From assembly GCF_019511645.1 (NCBI RefSeq), contig NZ_JAEUAX010000009.1, positions 1 to 64,000 on the forward strand: 64,000 nt of DNA. Reading direction: 5' to 3'. Shown piece after piece: positions 26,701 through 34,765 of this stretch (position 1 is the first letter of the stretch; each line of letters begins with the position of its first letter). The stretch is from Microbacterium ureisolvens. GTDB lineage: Bacteria > Actinomycetota > Actinomycetes > Actinomycetales > Microbacteriaceae. The position numbers and the translations under genes were made by a program. The notes under the pieces were generated by a model. The model saw only the letters and a list, made by a program, of their open reading frames with translations. It did no database searches and was not told the DNA's origin.

Positions 26701-28611
26701 GGCGTCGCCGACCTCCTGCGTCTGCTCGGCCCGCTCGATGCGGCCGAGGTCGCCGCACGGCTCGAGCCGGGCGTCGAGCCCGACGGCGCCGGGGCCGGTC
26801 ACCTGGCCGAGGCCGAGGCATCCGCTCTCCTGGACGCCCTCGTCTCCGCGCGACGCGCGATCCCCGTCACGATCGCCGGCATCACCCGCGTCGCCGCGAT
26901 CGAAGACGCCGGCCGCCTTCGCGATGCGCTCGGCGCGCCGCTGCCCGTCGGCATCCCTACCGCGTTCCTCGAGCCCGTTGCCGACCCGCTCGGCGACCTC
27001 GTCGCCCGGTACGCGCGCACCCACGGACCTTTCACGGCAGATGCTGCGGCCGACCGCCTCGGCATCGGCGTCGCGGTCGCACGCCTCACGCTGCAGCGAC
27101 TCGAGTCGCAGGGACGCGTCACGAGCGGCTTCTTCCTGCCCGAGCCCTCGACAGTCTCAGGCGCCGAAGGGGCGACGCGCGCCGACGAGGTGGAGTGGTG
27201 CGACACGGAGGTGCTGCGGCGGCTGCGCATGCGCTCGCTCGCGGCGATCCGCGGCAGCGTCGAGCCCGTGCCGCAGCACGCGTACGCCCGGTTCCTCCCG
27301 GTGTGGCAGCACGTGACCCGACCGCTCGAGGGCATCGACGGCGTCGCGGCGGTCGTCGAGCAGCTCGCGGGCGTGCCGATCCCCGCAAGCGCGTGGGAAT
27401 CGCTCGTGCTCCCGGCCCGCGTCTCCGACTACACGCCCGGCATGCTCGACGAGCTCACCGCCACGGGCGAGGTCGTGTGGTCAGGGCACGGCAGCCTCCC
27501 CGGCCGCGACGGCTGGATCGCCCTGCATCCGGCCGACGCCGTGCCGCTCACCCTCGCGCTCCCCGACGAGGCCGAGGAGATCGTCCCCGGCTCGCTCGAT
27601 GCGCAGCTGCTCGCGGCCCTCGGGGGCGGCGGAGCGTTCTTCGCCGCGCAGCTGCGGCAGACCACCGGCGCCGAGAACGAGCAGTCGGTCGTCGACGCGC
27701 TGTGGCGGCTGACGTGGGCGGGCCTGGTGACGAACGACACCTTCGCGCCGGTCCGCTCTCTCGTCTCGGGAGGGTCCCAGGCCCACCGCGTGAGCCGTCG
27801 CACACCCCGGGCACGGCTGTACCGGGGTGCCGCGGTGCGGGCGGTCGCCGCATCCGTCCCTCCTCGCCCGCCGACGATCGGCGGGCGGTGGTCGCTGCTG
27901 CCGACGGCCGAACCCGATGCCGCGCTGCGGGCGACCGCGACGGCGAGCCTGCTGCTCGATCGCTACGGCGTGGTGACGCGCGGGGCCGTGCAATCGGAGG
28001 GTGTGCCCGGCGGATTCGCCCAGACGTACCGCGTGCTCGCCGGTTTCGAGGAGGCGGGCCACTGCCGCCGGGGGTACGTGATCGAGAAGCTGGGTGCTGC
28101 GCAGTTCGCGGCATCGGCCACCGTCGACCGGCTGCGCGAGTTCGCCGGGCTGGCCGACCCACCGCCGCTCCGAGCCGTCACGCTGGCGGCGACCGATCCT
28201 GCCAACCCGTACGGGGCCGCGCTCTCCTGGCCGGCGCTCGAGGGTGTGTCACACCGCCCGGGTCGAAAAGCCGGCGCACTCGTCGTGCTCGTCGACGGCG
28301 CGCTCGCCCTGTACCTCGAGCGGGGCGGCAAGTCGGCTCTCGCCTTCACCGGCGACGAGGCGGCGCTGGCCGCCGCGACGCGCGACCTCGCGGCGACGGC
28401 TCGCGCGCGGCGCCTCGACACGCTCACCATCGAGCAGGTGAACGGCGCGTTCGTCTACGGCACGTACCTGGGCAAGACACTGCGCGATGCCGGCTTCGTC
28501 GAGTCCCCGCGTGGGCTGACACTGCGCCGCCTCACGGCCGGCGACGCCCTTCGACAGGCTCACGGACCGGGCGCTCAGGGACCGGAGGACAGGGCGGGCG
28601 CCCGTGCCTGA
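23773..28611 (+). CDS. Lhr-type ATP-dependent DNA helicase
   Basis: Large helicase of 1612 residues (long Lhr class). Superfamily 2 motifs are VAPTGSGKTLSA (about 43), ISPLKALGVD, TPESLYLML, VDEVHAVAATKRG (DEVH box), GLSATVRP, then IVFCNSRR, TSSLELGIDMG and QRIGRAGHQ. The C-terminal half has the Lhr core and winged-helix/AlkZ-like regions. Lhr is a 3'-5' translocating helicase in DNA repair. A GTG at 23770 directly precedes the chosen ATG. The stop overlaps the glycosylase gene by 8 nt. The last 20 residues are encoded by sequence resembling a dispersed repeat, so the native C terminus may have been altered. Confidence 0.93.
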   Translation: MGDVLERFGPATQDWFRGAFRAPTDAQKGAWQAISAGKHALVVAPTGSGKTLSAFLWAIDRVFHDKAAASPAPSGRRKRTDAAAPATRILYISPLKALGVDVERNLRSPLVGIGQSARRLGLTVPGVTVGVRSGDTPAGDRRKLVQTPPDILITTPESLYLMLTSRAGETLRDVHTVIVDEVHAVAATKRGAHLAVSLERLDALRRSFAPDSPPAQRIGLSATVRPIDEVARFLGGAEPVEIVAPKASKAFDMKVVVPIGDMLNPPPPPSPVTPDGDGAWEEPGAAAEPIDEDWFADGQSAGSASRATGAGETEMTGSVWPHVEEAIVDRILLHRSTIVFCNSRRLAERLTGRLNEIYSERLGLELPEQTVPAAMMAQAGATAGADPVLAKAHHGSVSKEQRAQVEEELKSGVLRCVVATSSLELGIDMGAVDLVIQVEAPPSAASGLQRIGRAGHQVGEVSRAALFPKHRGDVLHTAIVTERMLAGQIEAIAIPQNPLDILAQQTVAAAAVGPVDVEGWYETLKRSAPFRSLPRSAYEATLDLIAGRFPSDEFAELRPRVVWDRDLGVLTGRPGAQHIAVTSGGTIPDRGLFGVFIAGESQNARVGELDEEMVYESRVNDVFTLGTTSWRIVEITHDRVNVLPAFGQPGKVPFWHGDGIGRPAELGEALGRFSREVSAAKPDKAEARLREAGLDEFAQDNLLAYLAEQREATGTLPTDRQLTVERGRDEVGDWRVILHSPYGMQVHAPWALAVNARIRERLGVDGSAVASDDGIIARIPDATAEPPGADLFVFDPEELDQIVTEEVGGSALFASRFRECAARALLMPRRNPGKRTPLWQQRQRSAQLLEVARRYPTFPIILETLREVLQDVYDVPSLLRLMRGIGERRIRLIETEPAQPSPFARDLLFGYVGAFMYEGDSPLAERRAAALSVDPALLSELLGKVEMRELLDPDVIAQFEREAQRLDPERRARGLEGVADLLRLLGPLDAAEVAARLEPGVEPDGAGAGHLAEAEASALLDALVSARRAIPVTIAGITRVAAIEDAGRLRDALGAPLPVGIPTAFLEPVADPLGDLVARYARTHGPFTADAAADRLGIGVAVARLTLQRLESQGRVTSGFFLPEPSTVSGAEGATRADEVEWCDTEVLRRLRMRSLAAIRGSVEPVPQHAYARFLPVWQHVTRPLEGIDGVAAVVEQLAGVPIPASAWESLVLPARVSDYTPGMLDELTATGEVVWSGHGSLPGRDGWIALHPADAVPLTLALPDEAEEIVPGSLDAQLLAALGGGGAFFAAQLRQTTGAENEQSVVDALWRLTWAGLVTNDTFAPVRSLVSGGSQAHRVSRRTPRARLYRGAAVRAVAASVPPRPPTIGGRWSLLPTAEPDAALRATATASLLLDRYGVVTRGAVQSEGVPGGFAQTYRVLAGFEEAGHCRRGYVIEKLGAAQFAASATVDRLREFAGLADPPPLRAVTLAATDPANPYGAALSWPALEGVSHRPGRKAGALVVLVDGALALYLERGGKSALAFTGDEAALAAATRDLAATARARRLDTLTIEQVNGAFVYGTYLGKTLRDAGFVESPRGLTLRRLTAGDALRQAHGPGAQGPEDRAGARA

Positions 28612-29392
28612 GGGCGATTCCGTGTTCCAGGCCGCCCGGCGTCTGAACACCGCCCTCGCCGGGGCGACCGTGACCCGGTTCGAGCTGCGGGTGCCCCAGG
28701 CCGCGACAGTCGACCTCACCGGCGAGATCGTGCACAGCGTCGTCTCCCGCGGCAAGCATCTCCTTCACCGCATCGGCCCGTGGACGCTCCACACGCACCT
28801 CAAGATGGAGGGAGAGTGGCACGTCTACCGCCGCGGCGAGCGCTGGCGAGCCCCGGGTTTTCGCGCCCGGGCGGTCATCGGCGCGACGGCCCCCGACGCC
28901 ACCGAGTGGGAGACCGTCGGGTTCGATCTGGCAGACATCGCCGTCGTGGCCACCACCGCCGAAGACGAGCTCGTCGGCTACCTCGGACCCGACCCTCTCT
29001 CCGACGCGTGGGACCCGGCGACGGCCACGGCGAACCTCCTCGCCGATACCCGCGCCGTGCACGTCGCCCTCCAGGACCAGCGCAACGTCGCCGGTTTCGG
29101 GAACGAGTACGTCAACGAGATCCTGTTCGTGCGGGGAGTGCTCCCGACGACACCCGCCAGCGAGACGGATGCTGCGGCCATCGTGGATCTCGGTGCCCGC
29201 ATGATCCGCGCCAACCGCGACCGCATCGGCCGCACCTTCACGGGCGACTCCCGTCCCGGCCGGTCGACCTGGGTCTATCGCCGCGAGGGACGGCCGTGCC
29301 GCCGCTGCGGCACGCTTATCCGGGGCGGCAGTCTCGGCGCCGATCCCACGCGCGAGCGCATCGTGTTCTGGTGCCCCGCCTGCCAGCGCTGA
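28604..29392 (+). CDS. Fpg/Nei family DNA glycosylase (endonuclease VIII-like)
   Basis: Base-excision repair glycosylase/AP lyase of 262 residues. It starts MPEGDSVFQAARRL: Pro2 and Glu3 are the catalytic pair after removal of Met. The helix-two-turn-helix region contains QDQRNVAGFGNEYVNEILF, and the C-terminal zinc finger is CRRCG...CPAC. The GTG start lies inside the lhr 3' end, so expression is coupled. In Mycobacterium tuberculosis lhr and a nei gene are likewise adjacent, supporting a joint repair role. Confidence 0.93.
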   Translation: MPEGDSVFQAARRLNTALAGATVTRFELRVPQAATVDLTGEIVHSVVSRGKHLLHRIGPWTLHTHLKMEGEWHVYRRGERWRAPGFRARAVIGATAPDATEWETVGFDLADIAVVATTAEDELVGYLGPDPLSDAWDPATATANLLADTRAVHVALQDQRNVAGFGNEYVNEILFVRGVLPTTPASETDAAAIVDLGARMIRANRDRIGRTFTGDSRPGRSTWVYRREGRPCRRCGTLIRGGSLGADPTRERIVFWCPACQR

Positions 29393-29711
29393 GCCTGGCG
29401 CTGAGCCTGGATGCCGGCACCGCTGAACCCGGGTTCCAGCACGCTTTCATCACGATGCGAGACGGACGAAGTGTCGCAGATGATCGAAGGATCCGCCTGC
29501 CGCGGTCGTGTCCCGGCCGAAACCGCGCGGTTTCCTGGCCGTTACACAAGCTCGGACGATCTGTCCGGCCCAGGAGGATCAGCACCCCGGATCGTCTGGT
29601 TCGATCTGTCGCACATTGCGGGTGGCCAGTGCGGGTTATTGAATACCTCCACACCCGACCGGCCGTGCATCGTCGCGCGGCCCGCACCAGAAGGACCCTC
29701 ACGAGGTGACG
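29393..29711 (+). promoter_or_regulatory. Promoter region of the polyamine importer operon
   Basis: No gene is convincing in these 319 bp. The region starts with a tandem duplication of CGCTGAGCCTGG (29387-29398, 29399-29410). It then holds a CGGACGATCTGTCCGG site at 29553-29568, a related TCGATCTGTCGCAC at 29601-29614, and an AT-rich TTATTGAAT near 29637-29645 that could be a -10. The promoter must lie near the last two. It is a likely control point for importer expression. Confidence 0.5.
29553..29568. promoter_or_regulatory. Candidate operator CGGACGATCTGTCCGG
   Basis: Palindrome with arms CGGAC and GTCCG around GATCT. Its core ACGATCTGTCCG recurs exactly at 39387-39398 next to pucR and the second mmsA, and with two changes at 34660-34673 before the FAD oxidase. 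Possible PucR-type binding site (inference). Confidence 0.5.
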
Positions 29712-30911
29712 ATGTCCACAGGCACGGCGACCGCAGCGCAGGCTTCGGCGGAGCAAATTCCCCCCGACGGCGATGGCGCGCGGGGGGCCGTACTCCTGTC
29801 GGGCATAACGAAGTACTACGGCGAGCAGCTCGCCGTCGACGACCTGTCGCTGAAGATCCAGCCCGGCGAGTTCATCTCGCTGCTCGGGCCGTCGGGTTGC
29901 GGCAAGACGACCACGCTGCGGATGATCGCGGGATTCGAGCATCCGGATGCCGGCGACATCCGCATCTCCGGTCGCTCGGTGCTTGCCGCGCCGCCGTACA
30001 AGCGCGACGTGAACACCGTCTTCCAGGCCTACGCCCTGTTCCCGCACCTGTCGGTCGCCGAGAACGTCGCGTACGGCCTGCAGCAGCGCCGCACCCCGAA
30101 GGCCGAGGTGCGCGAGCGTGTCACACAGGCGCTCGACATGGTGCAGATGCGTCGTTTCGGCGACCGCAAGCCGACGCAGCTGTCGGGCGGGCAGCAGCAG
30201 CGCATCGCGCTGGCACGCGCCCTGGTGAATCGGCCCGCCGTGCTCCTGCTCGACGAGCCGCTGGGGGCGCTCGATCGCCAGCTGCGCGAGGAGATGCAGC
30301 TCGAGCTGAAGCTCCTGCAGTCCCGCCTCGGCATCACGTTCGTCTTCGTGACCCACGACCAGGGCGAGGCCCTGTCGATGAGCGACCGCATCGCGATCAT
30401 GCGCGCGGGTCGCATCGAGCAGCTCGCCGACGCCGACACCGTCTATGCGCGGCCGGCCTCGGCGTACGTCGCGGCGTTCGTCGGGCAGCAGAACTTCTTC
30501 CGCGGCCCCGCCGCCGAGGCGGGCGCCGCCATCACCTCGCCGTACGCGCTCGTGCGCGCCGCCTCACCGGTGCTCACCAGCACCAACCTGGGCGAGGCGG
30601 CCGTGCGCCCCGAGTTCATCCGCATCGAGAAAGCCGCACCGGCCGGCTCGGCGGCCGAGGCGATTCCCGAGGCCAACGCGACCCGCGGCGAGCTGATCGG
30701 GGTCTCGCACCTCGGCGACACCATGCAGTACCTGGTCCGCCTGGGCCCCGAGCAGAGCCTCATCGTTCGCCGGCCCACCCCCGACGCGCCCGCGCTCTCC
30801 GTCGGGGATCCCGTCTTGTGCACGTGGGCGGCGCACCATGTGCTGCTGTTCCCTGCCGCCGACGACGACGCGGCGAAGCAGGGCGGCTACATCGCACCCC
30901 CGACCGCCTGA
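29712..30911 (+). CDS. Polyamine-type ABC importer ATP-binding protein (PotA-like)
   Basis: ATPase of 399 residues. Walker A is GPSGCGKTTTLRMIAG, the Q loop FQAYALFPHLSV, the signature LSGGQQQRIALARAL and Walker B LLLLDEPLGALD. The C-terminal third (from about 255) is a TOBE-type regulatory domain with VRPEFIRI. Length and layout match spermidine/putrescine PotA. The ATG at 29712 has GAGG 5 nt upstream; a GTG at 29706 is an alternative. It heads a four-gene operon with a binding protein and two permeases. Confidence 0.92.
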   Translation: MSTGTATAAQASAEQIPPDGDGARGAVLLSGITKYYGEQLAVDDLSLKIQPGEFISLLGPSGCGKTTTLRMIAGFEHPDAGDIRISGRSVLAAPPYKRDVNTVFQAYALFPHLSVAENVAYGLQQRRTPKAEVRERVTQALDMVQMRRFGDRKPTQLSGGQQQRIALARALVNRPAVLLLDEPLGALDRQLREEMQLELKLLQSRLGITFVFVTHDQGEALSMSDRIAIMRAGRIEQLADADTVYARPASAYVAAFVGQQNFFRGPAAEAGAAITSPYALVRAASPVLTSTNLGEAAVRPEFIRIEKAAPAGSAAEAIPEANATRGELIGVSHLGDTMQYLVRLGPEQSLIVRRPTPDAPALSVGDPVLCTWAAHHVLLFPAADDDAAKQGGYIAPPTA

Positions 30912-31022
30912 CCCCAGCCCCGAACGCCAGACGCACCACCCGCAAAACCCTTACGCCCGACGCACGCCCGCAGCCGCAGCATCCGCTCGCCCGGCTCCCT
31001 TTCTCGAATCCAGGAGTATCCG

Positions 31023-32207
31023 ATGACTCAGCCTCGCACCCCGCTCCGCATCCTCGCTCCCGAGGGCGCCGCGCCCCTGATCGCGCGCGAGCTGTCGCGT
31101 CGGCGGTTCCTGAGCCTCGCCGCACTGGCCGGCGGCGCCACCGTGCTGGCCGCCTGCGCTCCCGGCGGCAGCGGCTCGCCCGCTCCGCAGGCGACCGGTG
31201 GCGAGCTCGAGGACAGCCTGTCGGTGTACACGTGGGCCGAGTACGACGCACCCGAGGTGGTCGAGGCGTTCACCGCTGAGCTGGGGCCGAAGGTCACGCT
31301 GGACTCGTACGGGTCCAACGAGGAGCTCATCGCCAAGCTCGTCGCGGCGAAGGGCACATCGGGTTACGACATCGTCGTGCCGACGGGCGTCTTCATTCCG
31401 CAGATGATCGAGCAGGGGCTGCTGCAGAAGCTCAACAAGGAGCTGCTGCCGAACATCTCGAACATGGACCCGGCTTTCCTCGGTCGGGCATGGGATCCGG
31501 GCAACGACTACTCGATCTGCAAGGCATGGGGGACGACCGGATACGTCTATGACAAGACCGTGATCACCCGCGAGCTGACCACGTGGGCCGACTACTTCGA
31601 CGCCGCCCAGAACGAGGCGAGCGGCAAGACCGCGATGTCGGATGACCCCGCCGGCGTCGTCGGTTCGTACTTCTGGGCCAATGACCTGGACTGGAACACC
31701 GAGGACCCCGACGAGCTCGAGGCGGCACGCGCGTTCCTGGTCGAGAAGATCGCCCCTCATATCGCGGCGTTCGACTCCGCCGCGGGAGCCAACACGATCC
31801 CGCAGGGCACGCATGCCCTGCTGATGGCGTGGAACGGCGACGCACGGCTCGGCATCCAGGAGTCGTCCGAGCCCGACCGCTGGCAGTGGGTGCTGCCCGG
31901 GCCGCAGACCGAGCTGTGGATGGACAACTGGGCGATCGCGACCGGCGCAGCCCACCCCGAGGCGGCCCACGCGTTCATCAACTTCGCGATGGTCCCCGAG
32001 AACCAGCTGGCGAACCTCGAGTGGGTCGGCTACAACGTCGGCGGCAAGGACATGCAGGCAGCCGCTGAGGAAGCCGAGGTCGAGCGTCTCGACATGATCT
32101 TCTTCACTCCCGAGCAGCTCGAGAGCATGCACGAGCAGGTACTCAACGACTCGCTGAGCACGCGCGTGGAGATCTACAACGAGGTGAAGGCTGCCGCCGG
32201 TGCGTAA
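31023..32207 (+). CDS. Spermidine/putrescine-type substrate-binding lipoprotein (PotD-like)
   Basis: Extracytoplasmic binding protein of 394 residues. The N terminus has a twin-arginine signal (SRRRFLSLAALAGG) that ends in the lipobox TVLAAC, so it is probably a Tat-exported lipoprotein. The mature part has LSVYTWAEYDAPEVVEAF, the family opening, and DMIFFTPEQLE near the end. It is in the operon order ATPase, binding protein, permease, permease. The stop overlaps the next GTG by 8 nt. Ligand is probably a polyamine; other amines are possible. Confidence 0.92.
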   Translation: MTQPRTPLRILAPEGAAPLIARELSRRRFLSLAALAGGATVLAACAPGGSGSPAPQATGGELEDSLSVYTWAEYDAPEVVEAFTAELGPKVTLDSYGSNEELIAKLVAAKGTSGYDIVVPTGVFIPQMIEQGLLQKLNKELLPNISNMDPAFLGRAWDPGNDYSICKAWGTTGYVYDKTVITRELTTWADYFDAAQNEASGKTAMSDDPAGVVGSYFWANDLDWNTEDPDELEAARAFLVEKIAPHIAAFDSAAGANTIPQGTHALLMAWNGDARLGIQESSEPDRWQWVLPGPQTELWMDNWAIATGAAHPEAAHAFINFAMVPENQLANLEWVGYNVGGKDMQAAAEEAEVERLDMIFFTPEQLESMHEQVLNDSLSTRVEIYNEVKAAAGA

Positions 32208-33150
32208 TCGCGCCACCGGTGCGGTGGGGCCGGCGCTCGCGGTCCCCGCCTGGGCGTGGCTGCTCGTCTTCTTCGTCGCTCCGGTCGCGATGGTCGTGTG
32301 GTTCAGCTTCGGCTACAAGCCCGGCGTGTTCGGCACGCACGCGAACGACATCCTGTCGTTGGACCGGTACGTCGAGGCCGTCTCGCCGACGTTCCTCGCG
32401 ACCTTCCAGAACACGCTGTGGGTGGGGATCATCGGCACGGTGCTCTGCTTCGCGATCGGTGCCCCGGTCGCGTACTGGATGGCCTTCAAGGTCAAGCCGG
32501 AGCGGCGCGGCATCCTGATCGCCCTGGTCCTCGTGCCGTTCTGGACCAACTTCCTCGTCCGCACGATCGGCTGGCAGGTGATCCTCGCTCCCGAGGGGTG
32601 GCTCTCGACGCTGCTTCAGGGGATCGGCGTGCTCGGCGGGCCGCTCGAGCTGCTGTACACCCGCACCGCCGTGATCATCGGCGTCGTCTACAACTACCTG
32701 CCGCTGATGATCCTGCCGCTGTTCGTGGCGTTCGACCGGGTCGGGCCTGCGCTGCGCGAGGCATCCAAAGACCTGGGCGCGGGCAAGATGACGACGTTCT
32801 TCCGGGTCACGCTGCCGCTGTCGCAGCCGGGCATCGTCGCCGGCGTGCTGCTGGTGTTCATCCCTCTGATGGGCGACTACATCACCGCTACGGTGCTGGG
32901 CGGCGCGAAGGGCAACATGGTGGGCCAGCTCGTCGCAGGACAGTTCCAGACCGCGCAGAACTGGGCTCTCGGCTCGGCCATGGCTGTGCTGCTCATGCTC
33001 CTGATCATGGTCACGATCGGGGTGTGCGCGGTGATCATCTGGCTGATCGCACTGCCCTTCCGCTCCCGCAACCGGCTGGTCCTCGGGTCGGCTCCCGAGA
33101 TGGCGAAGACGGATGCTGCGCCCGCAGCGGCGATGGAGGTGACGAGGTGA
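32200..33150 (+). CDS. Polyamine-type ABC permease (PotB-like)
   Basis: Membrane permease of 316 residues with about six helices and the BPD_transp_1 coupling motif ALREASKDLGAGKMTTFFRVTLP. Features of PotB-type subunits are the PFWTNFLVRTIGWQVIL segment and IPLMGDYITATVLGG. The GTG start lies within the binding-protein 3' end, and the stop overlaps the next permease start by GTGA. Confidence 0.92.
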   Translation: MRNRATGAVGPALAVPAWAWLLVFFVAPVAMVVWFSFGYKPGVFGTHANDILSLDRYVEAVSPTFLATFQNTLWVGIIGTVLCFAIGAPVAYWMAFKVKPERRGILIALVLVPFWTNFLVRTIGWQVILAPEGWLSTLLQGIGVLGGPLELLYTRTAVIIGVVYNYLPLMILPLFVAFDRVGPALREASKDLGAGKMTTFFRVTLPLSQPGIVAGVLLVFIPLMGDYITATVLGGAKGNMVGQLVAGQFQTAQNWALGSAMAVLLMLLIMVTIGVCAVIIWLIALPFRSRNRLVLGSAPEMAKTDAAPAAAMEVTR

Positions 33151-34067
33151 CCACCGAGACCCAGACGGAGACGATCCTCCAGGCAGAGGCGCGAGAGGCC
33201 CGCCCTGGGGCTGCGCCGCGCCGGCGTGCGCGCAGATCATGGTCGGACGTCGCCTTCGGCGTGTGGGGCGTGCTCGTCATGCTCTTCCTCTTCCTGCCGA
33301 TCATCGTGATCGTCGTCCACTCGTTCAACACCGGCCGCCTGCTGGCGGTGTGGGACGGCTTCGGCTTCGACGCCTTCGGCTCGATCCTGGTGAAGCCGGC
33401 GATCCAGAACGCCGTGCGCGTGTCGCTCATCACCGCCCTGATCGCGGCGATCATCGCCACCGTGCTGGGCACGCTGGCCGGCATCGCCATGGCGCGGCAT
33501 CCCGGCAAGTGGGTGTGGTGGTTCCTGGGGCTCCTGCTCCTGGTGTCGGTGACCCCCGAGATCGTCGACGCGGTCGCGCTGCTGCCCTTCATGGTGTTCC
33601 TGGGGCAAGACGTCGGGATCACGATGTTCAACGACGGCATCGTGCGCCTGTCGGTCGGATCGTCGCTGTTCGCGACAGCCGTGGTGTCGTACATCGTGCG
33701 GGCCCGGCTTGTCGGTCAGGACGCGCAGCTGGAGGAGGCATCCGCCGACCTCTACGCCACGCCCTTCACCACCTTCCGCCGGGTCACGCTCGCCCTCGCG
33801 ATGCCGGCGGTGCTTGCGGGCTTCCTGCTGGCGTTCACACTGAGTCTCGACAACACGATCGTTGCCGCGTTCGTTCAGGTGTCGGGTACGACGCCGTGGC
33901 CCGTCTACGTGCTGAGTGCGCTGCGGACAGGCCTGCGCCCCGAGATCGCCGCGGTGTCGACGATCATGCTCGTGCTGACCCTCGTCGCCCTCGCTCTGGT
34001 CGCGCTCGTACTCAAGCGCGCGGGCGACTCCGCGACGCAGATCGCCCGAACGATGACGGGCGGCTGA
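33147..34067 (+). CDS. Polyamine-type ABC permease (PotC-like)
   Basis: Membrane permease of 306 residues, the second subunit of the importer. A basic N-terminal cytoplasmic region (RRRARRSW) precedes about six helices. The coupling segment is LEEASADLYATPFTTFRRVTLP, and SLDNTIVAAFVQVSGTTPWP is typical of PotC. The GTG start at 33147 overlaps the PotB-like stop (GTGA). It ends the transporter part of the operon, and the cysteine hydrolase follows 28 nt later. Confidence 0.92.
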   Translation: MTTETQTETILQAEAREARPGAAPRRRARRSWSDVAFGVWGVLVMLFLFLPIIVIVVHSFNTGRLLAVWDGFGFDAFGSILVKPAIQNAVRVSLITALIAAIIATVLGTLAGIAMARHPGKWVWWFLGLLLLVSVTPEIVDAVALLPFMVFLGQDVGITMFNDGIVRLSVGSSLFATAVVSYIVRARLVGQDAQLEEASADLYATPFTTFRRVTLALAMPAVLAGFLLAFTLSLDNTIVAAFVQVSGTTPWPVYVLSALRTGLRPEIAAVSTIMLVLTLVALALVALVLKRAGDSATQIARTMTGG

Positions 34068-34095
34068 TCGCGCCTCGCGACCCTATGCTGTTGCG

Positions 34096-34653
34096 GTGAC
34101 CCGACTCCTGCTCCTCATCGACATCCAGCGCGACTACTTCCCGGGAGGGCGGCATCCGCTCGTCGACCCGGACGCCGCCGCCGATGCCGCCGCACGACTG
34201 CTCGCCGGGTTCCGCGCGTCGGGTGAGCGTGTCGTGCACGTGCAGCACGTGTGGGACGGGCCGGATGCCGCGTTCTTCGCTCCGGGCACCCCCGGGGTCG
34301 AGTTCGATTCGAGGGTCGCGCCCGACGGCGAGGAGCACGTCGTCGTCAAGCACGAGCCGAACGCGTTCCTCGGCACCGGGCTCGAGTCGCTGCTGCGCGC
34401 AGCGGATGCCGACGAGATCGTCGTCGCGGGGATGATGTCGAGCATGTGCGTCGACGCCACGGTGCGCGCGGCGTCGGATCTCGGCTTCCGCATCTCCGTC
34501 GCACAGGATGCGTGCGCCGCGCCCGACCTCGCCTACGACGGCCGCACGGTACCGGGCGCCCAGGTGCACCTCGCTTTCATGGCGGCGCTCGACGGCACGT
34601 ACGCGCGCGTCGCCGACGTCGACGCGCTGGTCGGCGAGCTCGTCGCCGGCTGA
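34096..34653 (+). CDS. Isochorismatase-family cysteine hydrolase
   Basis: Cytoplasmic cysteine hydrolase of 185 residues. The triad is Asp10 in LLIDIQRDYF, Lys in VVKHEPNAFLGTGL and Cys in GMMSSMCVDATVRAA. Nicotinamidase, ureidoacrylate and N-carbamoyl hydrolases share this fold. Here an amide released in amine or pyrimidine catabolism is a reasonable but unproven substrate. The GTG start at 34096 gives the family-typical beginning. Confidence 0.88.
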   Translation: MTRLLLLIDIQRDYFPGGRHPLVDPDAAADAAARLLAGFRASGERVVHVQHVWDGPDAAFFAPGTPGVEFDSRVAPDGEEHVVVKHEPNAFLGTGLESLLRAADADEIVVAGMMSSMCVDATVRAASDLGFRISVAQDACAAPDLAYDGRTVPGAQVHLAFMAALDGTYARVADVDALVGELVAG

Positions 34654-34659
34654 CCCCGC

Positions 34660-34675
34660 GACAACCTGTCCGGCC
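34660..34675. promoter_or_regulatory. Candidate operator GACAACCTGTCCGGCC
   Basis: Differs at only two positions from GACGATCTGTCCGGCC in the importer promoter (29556-29571) and lies about 90 nt before the FAD oxidase start. It supports a shared regulator for importer and oxidase. The gap around it (34654-34765) shows no gene. Confidence 0.4.
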
Positions 34676-34765
34676 CGCGCCGCAAGTTCCGACACGGAGC
34701 GCCCGCCGCGACCCGGCCCGCGGGTGAGGATGGGAGCACCACACACCGCATCGGAGTTGATAACC

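Noticed and set aside
23149..27024. Very long open frame on the minus strand opposite lhr
   Set aside because: Antisense frame of a GC-rich gene; the translation is Arg/Gly/Val/His-rich low complexity without any family signature, and lhr motifs are unambiguous on the plus strand.
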